Positions 49,083 through 57,893 of a stretch of DNA of 64,000 nucleotides are shown here, piece by piece. A model generated the notes under the pieces. That model was not told the origin of the DNA. It saw nothing but the letters and a program-made list of their open reading frames with translations, and searched no databases. Source of the DNA: Cellulomonas cellasea (GTDB lineage: Bacteria > Actinomycetota > Actinomycetes > Actinomycetales > Cellulomonadaceae); the NCBI RefSeq assembly GCF_006538745.1, contig NZ_BJLR01000017.1, positions 1-64,000 on the forward strand, given 5' to 3'. Both the position numbers and the translations under genes were made by a program. The first letter of the stretch is position 1; each line of letters opens with the position of its first letter.

Positions 49083-50323
49083 AAGAGACACGGCGGTCCG
49101 CCGGGCGCGCCCATGCGGGGCAGGACCAGGATGTCGCCGCATGGCCACCCCTGGGAAGTGAGCAGCGGGAGTGGATGTCGTCCGTCGCCCCCGGCCACCT
49201 CACCGTGTGGGAGCGGCATCGGATCGAGCAGCCGTACCGCTCGGCGGTCGTCCCCGCCATCGCCGACGCGAGCGTGCAGCTGCCGGTGCGCCTCCAAGCG
49301 CTTCAGCAGGACGCCGCAGCGGAGGTCGCGCGGTTCGACACCGAGGTCGCGCACCTACCTGTACCGATGCCCGCCGTCCTGCTGCGTACCGAGTCCGCGT
49401 CCTCCTCGCAGATCGAGCACCTGACCAGCTCTTCCCGCAACATCGCACTGGCGGAGCTCGGCGCGACCGACAAGGCCAACGCCGCACTCATCGTCGCCAA
49501 CACCCGCGCGATGCAGCTCGCCCTCGCGGCGGGTGACGAGGTCAACGCCGACGTCATCCTGAGAGCGCATGATGCACTCCTGGCGGCCACCGACCCCGAC
49601 GTCGCGGGCCGATGGCGCACCGAGGCCGTCTGGGTCGGCGCGTCTGCGCTGTCGCCGCACGGGGCCGACTTCGTTGCACCGCACCACGAGCACGTCCCTG
49701 GTCTGATCGAGGACCTGACCCGCTTCGCGGCGCGGCGCGACGTGCCGTCATGGGCCCACGCTGCGCTGGTCCACGCCCAGTTCGAGACGATCCACCCGTT
49801 CGTCGACGGCAACGGCCGCACCGGGCGAGTTCTCGTGCACACGATGATGCGGCGGCACGGCGTGGCCGAGCACACCACGGTCCCCGTCTCCGCAGGCCTG
49901 CTCCGGGACCCGAGCGCCTACTTCGACGCGCTGACCGCGTACCGGACCGGTGACGCCGCGCCGATCGTCGAGCGCATGTCTCACGCCGCGCTTGCCGCCG
50001 TGGCGAACGGGCGCGAGCTCGCGCGTGACTCCGTCCAGCTGCGAGAGCGGTGGGCGGAACAGATCAAGGCGCGGCGCGGAGCGGCCGCTTGGCGGTTGGC
50101 GGACGGGCTCTTCGCCCATCCCGTGGTCGACGTACGCGCCGCGGCCCGCATCACCGGGACGTCCGAGCGCGCCGCGCTGACGGCCGTCGACACGTTGGCG
50201 GAGGCCGGCGTCCTGTCCCTCGTGGCTGGCGTCCGCTGGGGTCGGGTGTGGCAGGCCCGGGAGGTCCTGGACACCGCGGACGCGTTCGCACGGCGCGCGG
50301 GGCGGCGCCGACCCGGGCGCTGA
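49064..50323 (+). CDS. Fic-family protein (class II) with C-terminal winged helix
   Basis: 419 residues. Fic_N region (~40-125), Fic core with HPFVDGNGRTGR (His244 to Arg255, fully canonical, so AMP-transferase capable), and a C-terminal winged helix (~362-392, ARITGTSERAALTAVDTLAEAG). The class II inhibitory helix is recognisable as SSQIEH (114-119), with His119 where Gly or Asn usually follows the inhibitory Glu118. GTG start, leaderless (TAACCT-N7). No separate antitoxin gene adjoins. The operator array suggests autoregulation, possibly by its own winged helix. Confidence 0.92.
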   Translation: MRDLRKEETRRSAGRAHAGQDQDVAAWPPLGSEQREWMSSVAPGHLTVWERHRIEQPYRSAVVPAIADASVQLPVRLQALQQDAAAEVARFDTEVAHLPVPMPAVLLRTESASSSQIEHLTSSSRNIALAELGATDKANAALIVANTRAMQLALAAGDEVNADVILRAHDALLAATDPDVAGRWRTEAVWVGASALSPHGADFVAPHHEHVPGLIEDLTRFAARRDVPSWAHAALVHAQFETIHPFVDGNGRTGRVLVHTMMRRHGVAEHTTVPVSAGLLRDPSAYFDALTAYRTGDAAPIVERMSHAALAAVANGRELARDSVQLRERWAEQIKARRGAAAWRLADGLFAHPVVDVRAAARITGTSERAALTAVDTLAEAGVLSLVAGVRWGRVWQAREVLDTADAFARRAGRRRPGR

Positions 50324-50443
50324 CGAGCACCATTCCTCGGGCTCTCGCTGCCGCGCCGGGCTGCGTCCCGCTGATCGCGCCGCGGTACCACGTGGCTGCC
50401 TCCTCGCGTCGTTCGTCGTTCGTCGTCCGTGTCGGGGTGCGGG

Positions 50444-51370
50444 TCAGCAGCCGGGGCCGTGGGGGTTCTGGTGGCAGTTGTCGGCGACGAGGTGGCTGGT
50501 GGCGTCGTGGATGGTGACGGTGGGCAGGGCGGTGGTGGTGGTGGCGGTGCCGTCGATGGGGCGCCAGTCGGTGGTGCCGGCGATGAGGTACTGGCCGGTC
50601 CAGGTGGTGGTGAGGGTGGGGGTGTAGGTGCCCAGGCTGGGGTAGGGGTGGCCGATGACGCCGTGGGGGTAGACGGGGTCGCCGGGGAGGTGGTCGTGGC
50701 CGGCCGGGTAGGGGGCGCCGGGGTGGGTGGTGGTGGTGCGGGTGCCGTCGCCGAAGTCCCAGGTGTAGCCGGTGGGGGTGGCGCGGACGGTGATGGGGAA
50801 GTCGAGCAGGGTGGTGGGGTGGTCCTGGGGGTCGGCGGTGGTGTGCACGACCAGGCCCAGGCCGGTGAGCAGGTTCGGGTTCGAGGGTTGCGGGGTCACC
50901 GGGGACGGTGTCAGGGGCAGGCGGCGGAAGTCCTCGGCGGTGAACTCGGGCAGGACGTCCTGGGGGCAGTAGTAGTCGCTGATCCGGTCCCAGCGGGTCC
51001 AGGGTTCGTTCTCTGCGATGCGGTATCGAGCCCACAGCGGGAGTGCCGGGGCGATACCCAGACCGCAGTCGGGTGGTGTGATCGCGCCATCAGCGGGGTC
51101 ACACGCTCCGTCGAGGGTCGAGGTGAGGAACTGGGAGGAGACATCGCAGAGTTCCGCACGGGCGTACTCGACCAGCCTCGCTGCAGGCGTGCTGGATGCC
51201 TTCGCCGCGAGCCAGCCTTGCTCCGTCTCGTGCGCAAGGCGGGCGCGTACGAAGACAGTGTCTTTCTCTGCCTCGGCGTCGGATTCGAAGCCTGCGAGCG
51301 CCGGCGTCGAAACGAGGATGGCGACGGCTGCCATGATCCCTACGCTGGTCACGCGTCGAGCGGCCCCCAT
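50444..51370 (-). CDS. Secreted PKD-domain protein
   Basis: 308 residues. Signal peptide (~1-27, ends ALA), a central region with DCGLGIAPALPLWARYRIAE and a Trp/Asp-rich stretch, then one PKD-like beta-sandwich (YTWDFGDGTRTTTTHPG, ~210-226) and a Cys-containing end (DNCHQNPHGPGC). Function unknown, probably surface exposed. Its ATG overlaps the stop of the DUF6318 lipoprotein gene by one base (TGATG), so the two are co-expressed. The C-terminal third uses an unusually narrow codon set rich in CAC/ACC/CCC, giving a GGTGG-rich plus strand. Confidence 0.8.
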   Translation of the reverse strand: MGAARRVTSVGIMAAVAILVSTPALAGFESDAEAEKDTVFVRARLAHETEQGWLAAKASSTPAARLVEYARAELCDVSSQFLTSTLDGACDPADGAITPPDCGLGIAPALPLWARYRIAENEPWTRWDRISDYYCPQDVLPEFTAEDFRRLPLTPSPVTPQPSNPNLLTGLGLVVHTTADPQDHPTTLLDFPITVRATPTGYTWDFGDGTRTTTTHPGAPYPAGHDHLPGDPVYPHGVIGHPYPSLGTYTPTLTTTWTGQYLIAGTTDWRPIDGTATTTTALPTVTIHDATSHLVADNCHQNPHGPGC

Positions 51371-52011
51371 CAGGGCTCCCGAACTCGTGTGTCGACGTCT
51401 TCGATGAACCACGAGTTCTCGCGCCGTAGGACGTTGATGAAGTACTCGAAGTCGAGCGATTCCTCCCGCCCGTCCACTACAGCGCCAGTCCCGTCGAGCT
51501 CTTGCCAAGGGTGTTGGGTGACGACGGCGTTCACGCCGTAGAACTCGCCCGGCGTGATCTCCGTTGCGTCGATGGACTGGATCTCGAGGACCGGGCCGAT
51601 CTGGCGGTGTCCGAGTGCTGACATCCGCGAGACTTCGTCGGAGACGCTCTTGCAAAACACGCAACTAGAGCTGCTCAGCGCAAGCCATTCGTCGGCGTCT
51701 CCACCACCGACGTAGCCGAACAGTTCGAGGAAATACGTCGCCGCAGCGACCGCTCCCTCGACGCCGGGGTCCTCCATCGCCGTCGGCCGCTCGGGCTCCG
51801 GAGTCGTCGTCGGCGTCGGGGTCGGTGTCGAATCGGTCGTCGGGCTCGCGCTCGCCGTCCGCGTCGGCGTGGGCTCAGCGGCCGGCTCGCCGGAGCACCC
51901 GGTCAGCATGACCAGCACGAGTGCACCGATCACGGCGCCGTACGACGGGCTAGCGCCGCGTCGTCGTCGAACTGGGCGGCGGGCGTCGTCGGCCGCACGA
52001 GGCAGAGGCAT
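51370..52011 (-). CDS. DUF6318 lipoprotein
   Basis: 213 residues. Lipobox VMLTGC (~Cys39) after an Arg-rich N-terminus, a Pro/Thr-rich linker (~45-78), then the DUF6318 core: VAAATYFLELFGYVGGGDAD, LSSSSCVFCKSVSDEVSRM (CxxC pair) and a C-terminal beta region. Unknown role; anchored outside the membrane. TAGGTT lies 7 bases before the ATG (leaderless). Locally lower GC than most of the window. Confidence 0.82.
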   Translation of the reverse strand: MPLPRAADDARRPVRRRRGASPSYGAVIGALVLVMLTGCSGEPAAEPTPTRTASASPTTDSTPTPTPTTTPEPERPTAMEDPGVEGAVAAATYFLELFGYVGGGDADEWLALSSSSCVFCKSVSDEVSRMSALGHRQIGPVLEIQSIDATEITPGEFYGVNAVVTQHPWQELDGTGAVVDGREESLDFEYFINVLRRENSWFIEDVDTRVREP

Positions 52012-52018
52012 GCCCGCG

Positions 52019-52024
52019 AACCTA
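52019..52024 (-). promoter_or_regulatory. -10 element of leaderless DUF6318 promoter (TAGGTT)
   Basis: Minus-strand TAGGTT, 7 bases, then ATG at 52011. Confidence 0.55.
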
Positions 52025-52176
52025 GCGAAACCGGGTTCAGTCGGGCAGTGCCGTGTCGCGATCTGTGGACAGGCGGGGTGCCCCGGCGCAGGACGCCCGG
52101 CGCGCCCTCCCGGACACGCCGCGAGGGGCCGGCGTCGTGACGGACGCGGGCCCCTCGCGGGAGGTGCTGAGTGCGG

Positions 52177-52446
52177 TCAGCGGCGACGGCCGCGGCGACC
52201 GGTCGCCGCACCGTAGATGAGGAACACGATGATCGCGCCGCCGATGGCGAGCAGCCACGTCTGGATGTCGAAGAACGTGCCGAGGGTCCTGCCGAACAGG
52301 ACGCTCCCGAGCCAGCCACCGAGAACCGCGCCCAGGACACCGAGCACGAGCGTGATGAGCCAGCCGGTGCTCTGACGCCCAGGAAGGAGAGCCTTGGCGA
52401 TCACACCAGCGAGCAGGCCGAGGAGGAGGAACGCGAGAAAGCTCAT
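52177..52446 (-). CDS. GlsB/YeaQ/YmgE-family membrane protein (second copy)
   Basis: 89 residues, three helices: FLLLGLLAGVIAKALLPGRQ, LVLGVLGAVLGGWLGSVLFG and IGGAIIVFLIYGAATGRRG. Paralogue of the protein at 45,817 but closer to the classic YeaQ form (LLPGRQ). AGGAGC is 9 bases before the ATG. Confidence 0.92.
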   Translation of the reverse strand: MSFLAFLLLGLLAGVIAKALLPGRQSTGWLITLVLGVLGAVLGGWLGSVLFGRTLGTFFDIQTWLLAIGGAIIVFLIYGAATGRRGRRR

Positions 52447-52566
52447 GGGAGAACAGCTCCTGTGGGAAGAGTTCGAACCGGACGGGACAGAACCTCCCAC
52501 ACCGGGACGAAAGCCGCATCCGGAACCGGACACGCGTCCAGCCGCGCTCCTCGCGCCGGGCCCGTG

Positions 52567-53028
52567 TCAGCCCGCGGAGAGCGCCGCCTTCACGCGCTGC
52601 GACAGCACCTTCCCGTCGACGCGCCCACGCGATGCGGCCGCGGCCTGGGCGGCGCGCATGACGGCACCCATGTCGCGCATGCTCGTCGCGCCGGTCTCGG
52701 CGATCACGGCGGCGACGACCTCGTCGAGGTCGGCCTCGCTCAGGGCGGTCGGCAGGTACGACTCGATGAGGTCGGCCTCGCCGGTCTCGGTCGTCGCGCG
52801 GTCGGTCGCCCCGGCGCTCGTGTAGATCTCCGCGGACTCACGGCGCTTCTTCACCTCGGACGCCAGGACGGCCTGCACCTGCTCGTCGTCGAGCTCGACG
52901 ACCGACGGCCCAGCCTTCTCCGCCGCACGCACGGCGCCGATGACCTGGCGGATCGTGTTGGTGCGGAAGGCGTCACGGGCCTTCATGGAGGTCGTCAGGT
53001 CGGCGGTCAGTCGTGCGAGCGTGGTCAT
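52567..53028 (-). CDS. GatB/YqeY domain protein
   Basis: 153 residues, all-helical. LTTSMKARDAFRTNTIRQVIGAV, EVKKRRESAEIY, LPTALSEADLDEVV, MRDMGAVM and GRVDGKVLSQRVKAAL are the YqeY landmarks, a tail-domain relative of the GatB amidotransferase subunit. Function not settled. CACGAT 6 bases before the ATG fits leaderless initiation. Confidence 0.93.
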   Translation of the reverse strand: MTTLARLTADLTTSMKARDAFRTNTIRQVIGAVRAAEKAGPSVVELDDEQVQAVLASEVKKRRESAEIYTSAGATDRATTETGEADLIESYLPTALSEADLDEVVAAVIAETGATSMRDMGAVMRAAQAAAASRGRVDGKVLSQRVKAALSAG

Positions 53029-53078
53029 GGACCCATCGTGCCCGGTCCGGGGGAGTGCGCGGCCACCGATTTCCGGGA

Positions 53079-53117
53079 GCGCACGGCGCGGGACCGTGAC
53101 GGTCCCGCGCCGTGCGC
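53079..53117 (-). terminator. Perfect 19-bp inverted repeat after GH16 gene
   Basis: Arms of 19 bp beginning GCGCACGGCGCGGGACCGT, separated by one base; 22 bases after the GH16 stop and before yqeY on the same strand. The longest perfect hairpin in the window. Confidence 0.75.
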
Positions 53118-53138
53118 CTCGCTGGCTGAGCGGTCGCG

Positions 53139-54494
53139 TCAGGCGCCCGGGAGCGACCAGCGCTGCGCGGTGTTGCCGAAGCAGTCCCAGATCTGGGTGC
53201 GCTGGCGGTCGACGGCGCGGCCGTCGGGGTTGTCCAGGCACCGGCCGGAGGCGGGGTTCCGGTAGGAGTCCCCGGAGCGCACCCAGGTCTGGTTCGACTG
53301 TCCGGGGTTGCAGTCCCAGAGCTGCACCTTCGAGCCGTTGGCGGTGCCGTAGCCCGTGACGTCCAGGCACTTGCCGAGGGCGCGGAGCGTGCCGTCCGCC
53401 CCGAACGTCCAGCGCTGGGCGGCCGTGCCGTTGCACGTGTAGAGCTGCACCGCCGTGCCGTTGGCGCTGTTGGCGTTGTCGACGTCGAGGCACTTGCCTG
53501 CCGCGCCGGACACCACCGCGCCGGTCGACGTCCCGGTGGTGGGCGGCGTCGTCGGGGTGCAGGTCCCGCGGACGACCTTGTCGACGTGCGTGGTCCCCGC
53601 CGAGCGCAGGCCCGAGACGCGGGTCGCGACCTGGGCGGGCGTGAGCAGCTCGTCGGCGGAGTGGTAGACGTAGTCGACGTCCTGCTCGTACCGGCTCGTG
53701 CCGCCGGTGTGCGACTGCAGGTCGATGAACCAGATGTTGAACGCGAGCAGCATCGGCGTCTCCGGGTACACGTGCCCGCCGTGCTGGGCGACCTGCCGGC
53801 CGTCGAGGAAGTAGCGGACCGTGCCGGCGTCGACCTGCATCACGAGGTCGTGCCACCCGGCGATGCTCCCGACGACGGGCGTACTGATGTTGTCCGACCG
53901 CCACGGGTCCGGCCGGTACGTCTCCCACGTGGTGAGGAAGAGCGTCGGGGACGTCTGGCCCCAGCCGCCGTTCGGCAGGTACTCGACGTCGGCCTCGCCG
54001 TAGGCCGGGTCGTCGGGGAAGGCCAGCGGGGTGATGCCGTAGAACGTCTGCACCACGGGGTCGCCGTCGGCCCCCGCCACCGGGGCGTCGGTGAAGCGGA
54101 CCCGGGCGGCGTACGTGCCCTCGAAGAACTTCCGCTGGTGGGAGACCTCGGCGCTGACCGTGCCGGCCGGCGTGCCGTCGGTCTGGGCCTGCAGCCGCAT
54201 CGAGCGCGCCGTCCCCGAGCCCGTGAACGTGACGTTCGACGGGGACCAGGAGGCGCCGCCGACGCCCGGTCCGCCGCCACCGCCGCGGACGCTCCAGCCG
54301 CGGGCGGCGAGCTGCGCGTCGGTCGAGGAGGTGTACGAGAAGTCGTCGAAGAGCTGCCCGCACCCCCCGGGCACCGCAGCGGCCGCCGGCGTCGCAGCTG
54401 CGGTGACCGCGGCCGCGAGCAAGAGCGGGGCAAGGGCGGCCGCGGCCAGTGCCCTCCGGATCGTCGTCTGCCGATAGAGCGCTCTCTGAGTCAC
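53139..54494 (-). CDS. Secreted GH16-like beta-glucanase with CBM13 (ricin-B) domain
   Basis: 451 residues. Signal peptide (~1-40), a jelly-roll catalytic domain (~45-300) with GEADVEYLP giving the GH16 acid triad Glu167, Asp169 and Glu171, and WHDLVMQVDAGTVRYFLDG; then a Thr/Pro linker and a C-terminal ricin-type trefoil of three QxW repeats (AQRW, NQTW, AQRW), each opening with CLD. The target is probably laminarin, lichenan or a related beta-glucan; the exact specificity is not readable. GTG start with GAGGAGG 7-8 bases upstream. Confidence 0.87.
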   Translation of the reverse strand: MTQRALYRQTTIRRALAAAALAPLLLAAAVTAAATPAAAAVPGGCGQLFDDFSYTSSTDAQLAARGWSVRGGGGGPGVGGASWSPSNVTFTGSGTARSMRLQAQTDGTPAGTVSAEVSHQRKFFEGTYAARVRFTDAPVAGADGDPVVQTFYGITPLAFPDDPAYGEADVEYLPNGGWGQTSPTLFLTTWETYRPDPWRSDNISTPVVGSIAGWHDLVMQVDAGTVRYFLDGRQVAQHGGHVYPETPMLLAFNIWFIDLQSHTGGTSRYEQDVDYVYHSADELLTPAQVATRVSGLRSAGTTHVDKVVRGTCTPTTPPTTGTSTGAVVSGAAGKCLDVDNANSANGTAVQLYTCNGTAAQRWTFGADGTLRALGKCLDVTGYGTANGSKVQLWDCNPGQSNQTWVRSGDSYRNPASGRCLDNPDGRAVDRQRTQIWDCFGNTAQRWSLPGA

Positions 54495-54678
54495 GCGTCG
54501 ACCTCCTCGTCGGGAACCGGTGAAGCGGGCACGGTGTCACATATCGGGCACGGACCGCCAGGGGTCGACGACTCCGGCAGCGTGCGACGACGGTCGCCGG
54601 AAGTCCCGTCGCAGGCGTTGTGCTCGGCCGGGACTTGCGCCACGGTGGACCTGCTCGCGCGACCGGAGGAGAGTCAGC

Positions 54679-56013
54679 ATGCCGTCCACCACCCGCCACC
54701 GCCGTGCTGCCGTCGGCCTCGCAGCCGCGGCGCTCGCCCTGCCCCTCGCGCTCGGCCCGGACGCCGGCGCACCGCACGCGACACCGCCGGGCGGGGCTGC
54801 CGTCGGGTCGGCATGGACCGCCGAGGACCCGACCGCGCTCTCCCGCGCCGTGCTCGCCGCCGCGGAGCAGGCCGCCGCCGGCCCGGTCGCCCCCGAGGCG
54901 CGGCGAGGCCCCCGGCCGACGGAACCGGCCACCCCGGGTGTCGACCGCGCCGCGCTGGACGCCGCCGTCCGCACGCTCGTCGACGACGGTGCCGTCGCCG
55001 TCACCGCGCGCGTCGAGACGCCCGCACTGCGCTGGGCCGAGGCCGAGGGCGTCCGTCGCCTCGACCACCGGGCGCCCGCGCGGACCACCGACCGCTTCCG
55101 GGTCGCGAGCCTGACCAAGCCGATGATCGCCACGCTCGCCATGCAGGCCGTCGACCGCGGCGACTGGTCGCTCGACACGCGCGTCGAGGACGTCCTGCCC
55201 GGCCTGCTCCCCGGGCAGCCCGACGTCACCGTCGAGCACCTCCTGAGCCACCGGTCCGGGATGCCGACCGGCACCGACTCCCTCCTGCTCGCCCGGATGA
55301 CCGACCCGACCTCGATCGACGAGTTCATCGCGGTGCTGGGCCAGGACTACACCGACGCCGACCACGTCGCGGCCGCGCTCGCCACGCCGTGGAAGTTCGC
55401 GCCGGGCTCGGACTTCTCGTACTCGAACGCGGGCTACGTCGTCCTCGGCATGATGCTCGAGGAGGTCACGGGCCGGGACCTCGAGCACCTGCTGCGCGAC
55501 GGCGTCTTCCGTCCCGCGCGGATGCGGCACAGCGACTTCCCCGACGAGCCGCAGACCCGCGGCCCGTTCCTGGTCGGGGCCGCGTACACGGGCGCTGAGG
55601 GTGCCGGGTGGTACTCGCTCGACCACTTCGACCCCGACGTCTTCGGTGCGGCCGGCGCGGCGACCAGCACGACGGCGGACCTCCTGTCCTTCACGGACGC
55701 GCTGCTCCTCGGCCGCCTGGTCCAGCCCGGGACGGTCGCCGACATGACGACGCCGCGCAGCACCGACGACCTGGAGTACGGCCTCGGGGTGTACCGCGTG
55801 CCGGACCCGTGCGCGCCCCCCGAGGAGCCCGCGTACCTGTACGGGCACGACGGCGCGAGCTACGGGACCCTCAGCGTCGCGCTGAGCTCGCCGGACGGGT
55901 CGCGCTCGCTCGCGCTCGGCGTGACCGGGCGCAACCTCACCACCGACCCGGCGGCGCTGTACGACCTGAGCGGGCTGCTGGTGCCGATGCTGCTCGCGAC
56001 CTGCTCGGGCTGA
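54679..56013 (+). CDS. Secreted beta-lactamase-fold serine hydrolase
   Basis: 444 residues. Signal peptide (~1-35) then ~80 disordered Pro/Ala residues, then the class C beta-lactamase/DD-peptidase/esterase fold: Ser134-x-x-Lys137 in VASLTKP, Tyr238-Ser-Asn240 in DFSYSN, and GHDGAS (~392) in place of the KTG box. HLLSHRSGMP is typical of the esterase/peptidase branch, so antibiotic hydrolysis should not be assumed. GGAGGA precedes the ATG. Divergent from the GH16 gene. Confidence 0.9.
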   Translation: MPSTTRHRRAAVGLAAAALALPLALGPDAGAPHATPPGGAAVGSAWTAEDPTALSRAVLAAAEQAAAGPVAPEARRGPRPTEPATPGVDRAALDAAVRTLVDDGAVAVTARVETPALRWAEAEGVRRLDHRAPARTTDRFRVASLTKPMIATLAMQAVDRGDWSLDTRVEDVLPGLLPGQPDVTVEHLLSHRSGMPTGTDSLLLARMTDPTSIDEFIAVLGQDYTDADHVAAALATPWKFAPGSDFSYSNAGYVVLGMMLEEVTGRDLEHLLRDGVFRPARMRHSDFPDEPQTRGPFLVGAAYTGAEGAGWYSLDHFDPDVFGAAGAATSTTADLLSFTDALLLGRLVQPGTVADMTTPRSTDDLEYGLGVYRVPDPCAPPEEPAYLYGHDGASYGTLSVALSSPDGSRSLALGVTGRNLTTDPAALYDLSGLLVPMLLATCSG

Positions 56014-56128
56014 GGGCGGACGGACGGACGGGCGCGGGGCGTGGGTGACGCGCACCGTGCCCGTCCGGCCTCGCCGCGCGGTGACGGCGGAGCGCGCGGC
56101 CGACGGTGCGACGGGGTCGCGACGGAGG

Positions 56129-56201
56129 TGGGCCCCGTGGGGCTCGAACCCACGACCTACGGATTAAAAGTCCGCTGCTCTACCGACTGAGCTAGAGGCC
56201 C
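56129..56201 (-). tRNA. tRNA-Lys (anticodon TTT)
   Basis: 73 bases. Acceptor GGGCCTC/GGGGCCC (one T-G pair), discriminator A, anticodon loop CTTTTAA, T-arm GTGGGTTCGAGCCCCAC. CCA is not encoded (ACCT follows). Confidence 0.97.
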
Positions 56202-56602
56202 GGGACGGGCGCGGCTCCCGCTGTCGCTCTCCGGGCTGAGAGGAGGGCGAGAGGGGTCCCGCGGTTCGATCAGGCGAACAGCCCCGCCCGCGAGCCTACC
56301 CGGCGGGCCGGGTCGCCGGACGGCCCGCACCGAGGGGCGGTCGACCGAGGTTCTCGCTCCGTCGCTGCGCGCCACGTGGTCGTGGGGCGCAGCCCGCACC
56401 GACCCACCGAGCGCTCGGCCGGTCGGGTGAAGCGAGGTCCGGAGACCGCGCCCGGTCGTCCGCGCCCTGGTTCAGTTCCTCTGCGGGGCGCCGGGCGGCG
56501 AGCCGGGACGGGGGCAGTCATGCGCAGGTTCAGCACCCTCGTCAGGGGAGTCGCGGCTGAGGTCCCCGGCTCCGGGACGTCCCGTCCGACGGGCCTGGTG
56601 CC
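56202..56602. other. Intergenic region between tRNA-Lys and unknown gene
   Basis: 401 bp. Must hold the tRNA-Lys promoter (minus) and the promoter of the next gene (plus). No hairpin, repeat or convincing ORF stands out. Confidence 0.4.
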
Positions 56603-57718
56603 GTGACCGCCGGTGGCGTGGTCGTCGGGCGTGGGGTGCGCTCGCGCGTGCTCGTCGGCGGCAGCCTGACGTTGCTGATCGCCTCGCCGGAGCCCGCCGC
56701 GGCGGAGCGGGGGATCGCGCTCGCGCACGAGCAGCTCGTCGGGCTGAACGCGAGCGACGTCGGGACCGGCGAGGGGCGTGGGCCCTCGTTCGTGGGCCGC
56801 CCGGTGCCCGTGCCGGGTGGGCTGCTGTGGTCGCTCGACACGTCGGGCATGCCGCGGCGCGAGCTCGCGAGCCTGCTCGACGTCGTGGTGGGCTCGCTCG
56901 TCGAGGCCGGTGCCGGCTCCGCGCTGGTCGGGCTGCCGCGGAAGGCCGACCACGCGCCGTTCCGCGGGCTCGCCCTCACCCCCGGGCTCGCGATGAGCGT
57001 CGTGGCGTTCGGCGTGCGGGACTGGTCCGACCCCCGCGGCGCGGCGCGGGCGGAGGCGTGGGCGCCGTTGCTCGACGTGGGGCTCGCGTGGCTCACGGAC
57101 GGGGGTGGCGCGCCCCCGCTGGCCGCGGTCACCGGAGCCGGCGGTCCGTACGCCCTCGACGTGCCCCCCGGCCGGCTGCACGGTGCGGTCGCGGGTCTTC
57201 TCGCCGCCGGCGGTGGGCTCGAGCTGCTGCGCCGAGGGAACGACGGCGCGCGCTACGTGCGGCTCGCGGCGGTGCTGCGTCCCGAGCTCGCGGCGACGTG
57301 GCTCCCCGACGTCCAGGCCGTGCCCGGCCTGGCGGCGGTGTCGGCGCTGACCGACGCGCTCGAGGCCGTGGCCGACCGCCTCACGTGGGCTGCCGCGGAC
57401 GTCCGACCCGGGCGCGGCACGTCGTCCGAGGGGCTCATCGGGTACAACGACGCCCCCACGATCCCCTCGGAGCTCCCGCGCCACGGCCCCCTCGCACCTC
57501 TGCGCGAGGACCAGGTCCCGGGCGCCTTCCCGTGGCAGGTGCTGAACGGCGAGCGCCGCGCGCGGCTCGCCGCCGTGGTGCCCGGTGCCGACGAGGGACG
57601 GCTCGCGGCCGGCCGCTCGGTGCTGCGGTTCGGTGCGCTCGACGACTGGCTGCCCGGGTCCGGGCGCGCTGCAGTGCGGGACGCGGCGCGTCAGGCGCTG
57701 GGGCCGGCGTTCGACTGA
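56603..57718 (+). CDS. Uncharacterised 371-residue protein
   Basis: No family recognised. Soluble, Gly/Ala/Leu-rich, no signal peptide, no Cys cluster. Segments that might help identification: RSRVLVGGSLTLLIASPEP near the start, LLWSLDTSGMPRRELASLLD (~75), FVRDWSDP-like GVRDWSDPRG (~137) and GEGLIGYND-like SSEGLIGYNDAPT (~274). A GTG start without a clear ribosome site; codon bias supports the frame throughout. 176 bp before the lipoprotein gene. Confidence 0.7.
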   Translation: MTAGGVVVGRGVRSRVLVGGSLTLLIASPEPAAAERGIALAHEQLVGLNASDVGTGEGRGPSFVGRPVPVPGGLLWSLDTSGMPRRELASLLDVVVGSLVEAGAGSALVGLPRKADHAPFRGLALTPGLAMSVVAFGVRDWSDPRGAARAEAWAPLLDVGLAWLTDGGGAPPLAAVTGAGGPYALDVPPGRLHGAVAGLLAAGGGLELLRRGNDGARYVRLAAVLRPELAATWLPDVQAVPGLAAVSALTDALEAVADRLTWAAADVRPGRGTSSEGLIGYNDAPTIPSELPRHGPLAPLREDQVPGAFPWQVLNGERRARLAAVVPGADEGRLAAGRSVLRFGALDDWLPGSGRAAVRDAARQALGPAFD

Positions 57719-57893
57719 CCTGACCCGGCCCGACCCCGAGGAGCGATGGCGGAGAAGATCGCGCGCGTGGTGGAGTTCACCCCACGAAGCAGGCACGCAG
57801 GGCCGCCCGACCTGAGAGGCTCTTGTCCGGTCGTGCGTGTGCCGCTCGCCGGCCCGACCGTTGTTGTCGCGGCCATCCCCAGGGGGTTCTCCC

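Noticed and set aside
54679-56013. Beta-lactamase resistance gene
   Set aside because: SxxK and YSN are present, but HLLSHRSGMP and GHDG place it in the broad serine hydrolase/DD-peptidase group; resistance cannot be claimed.
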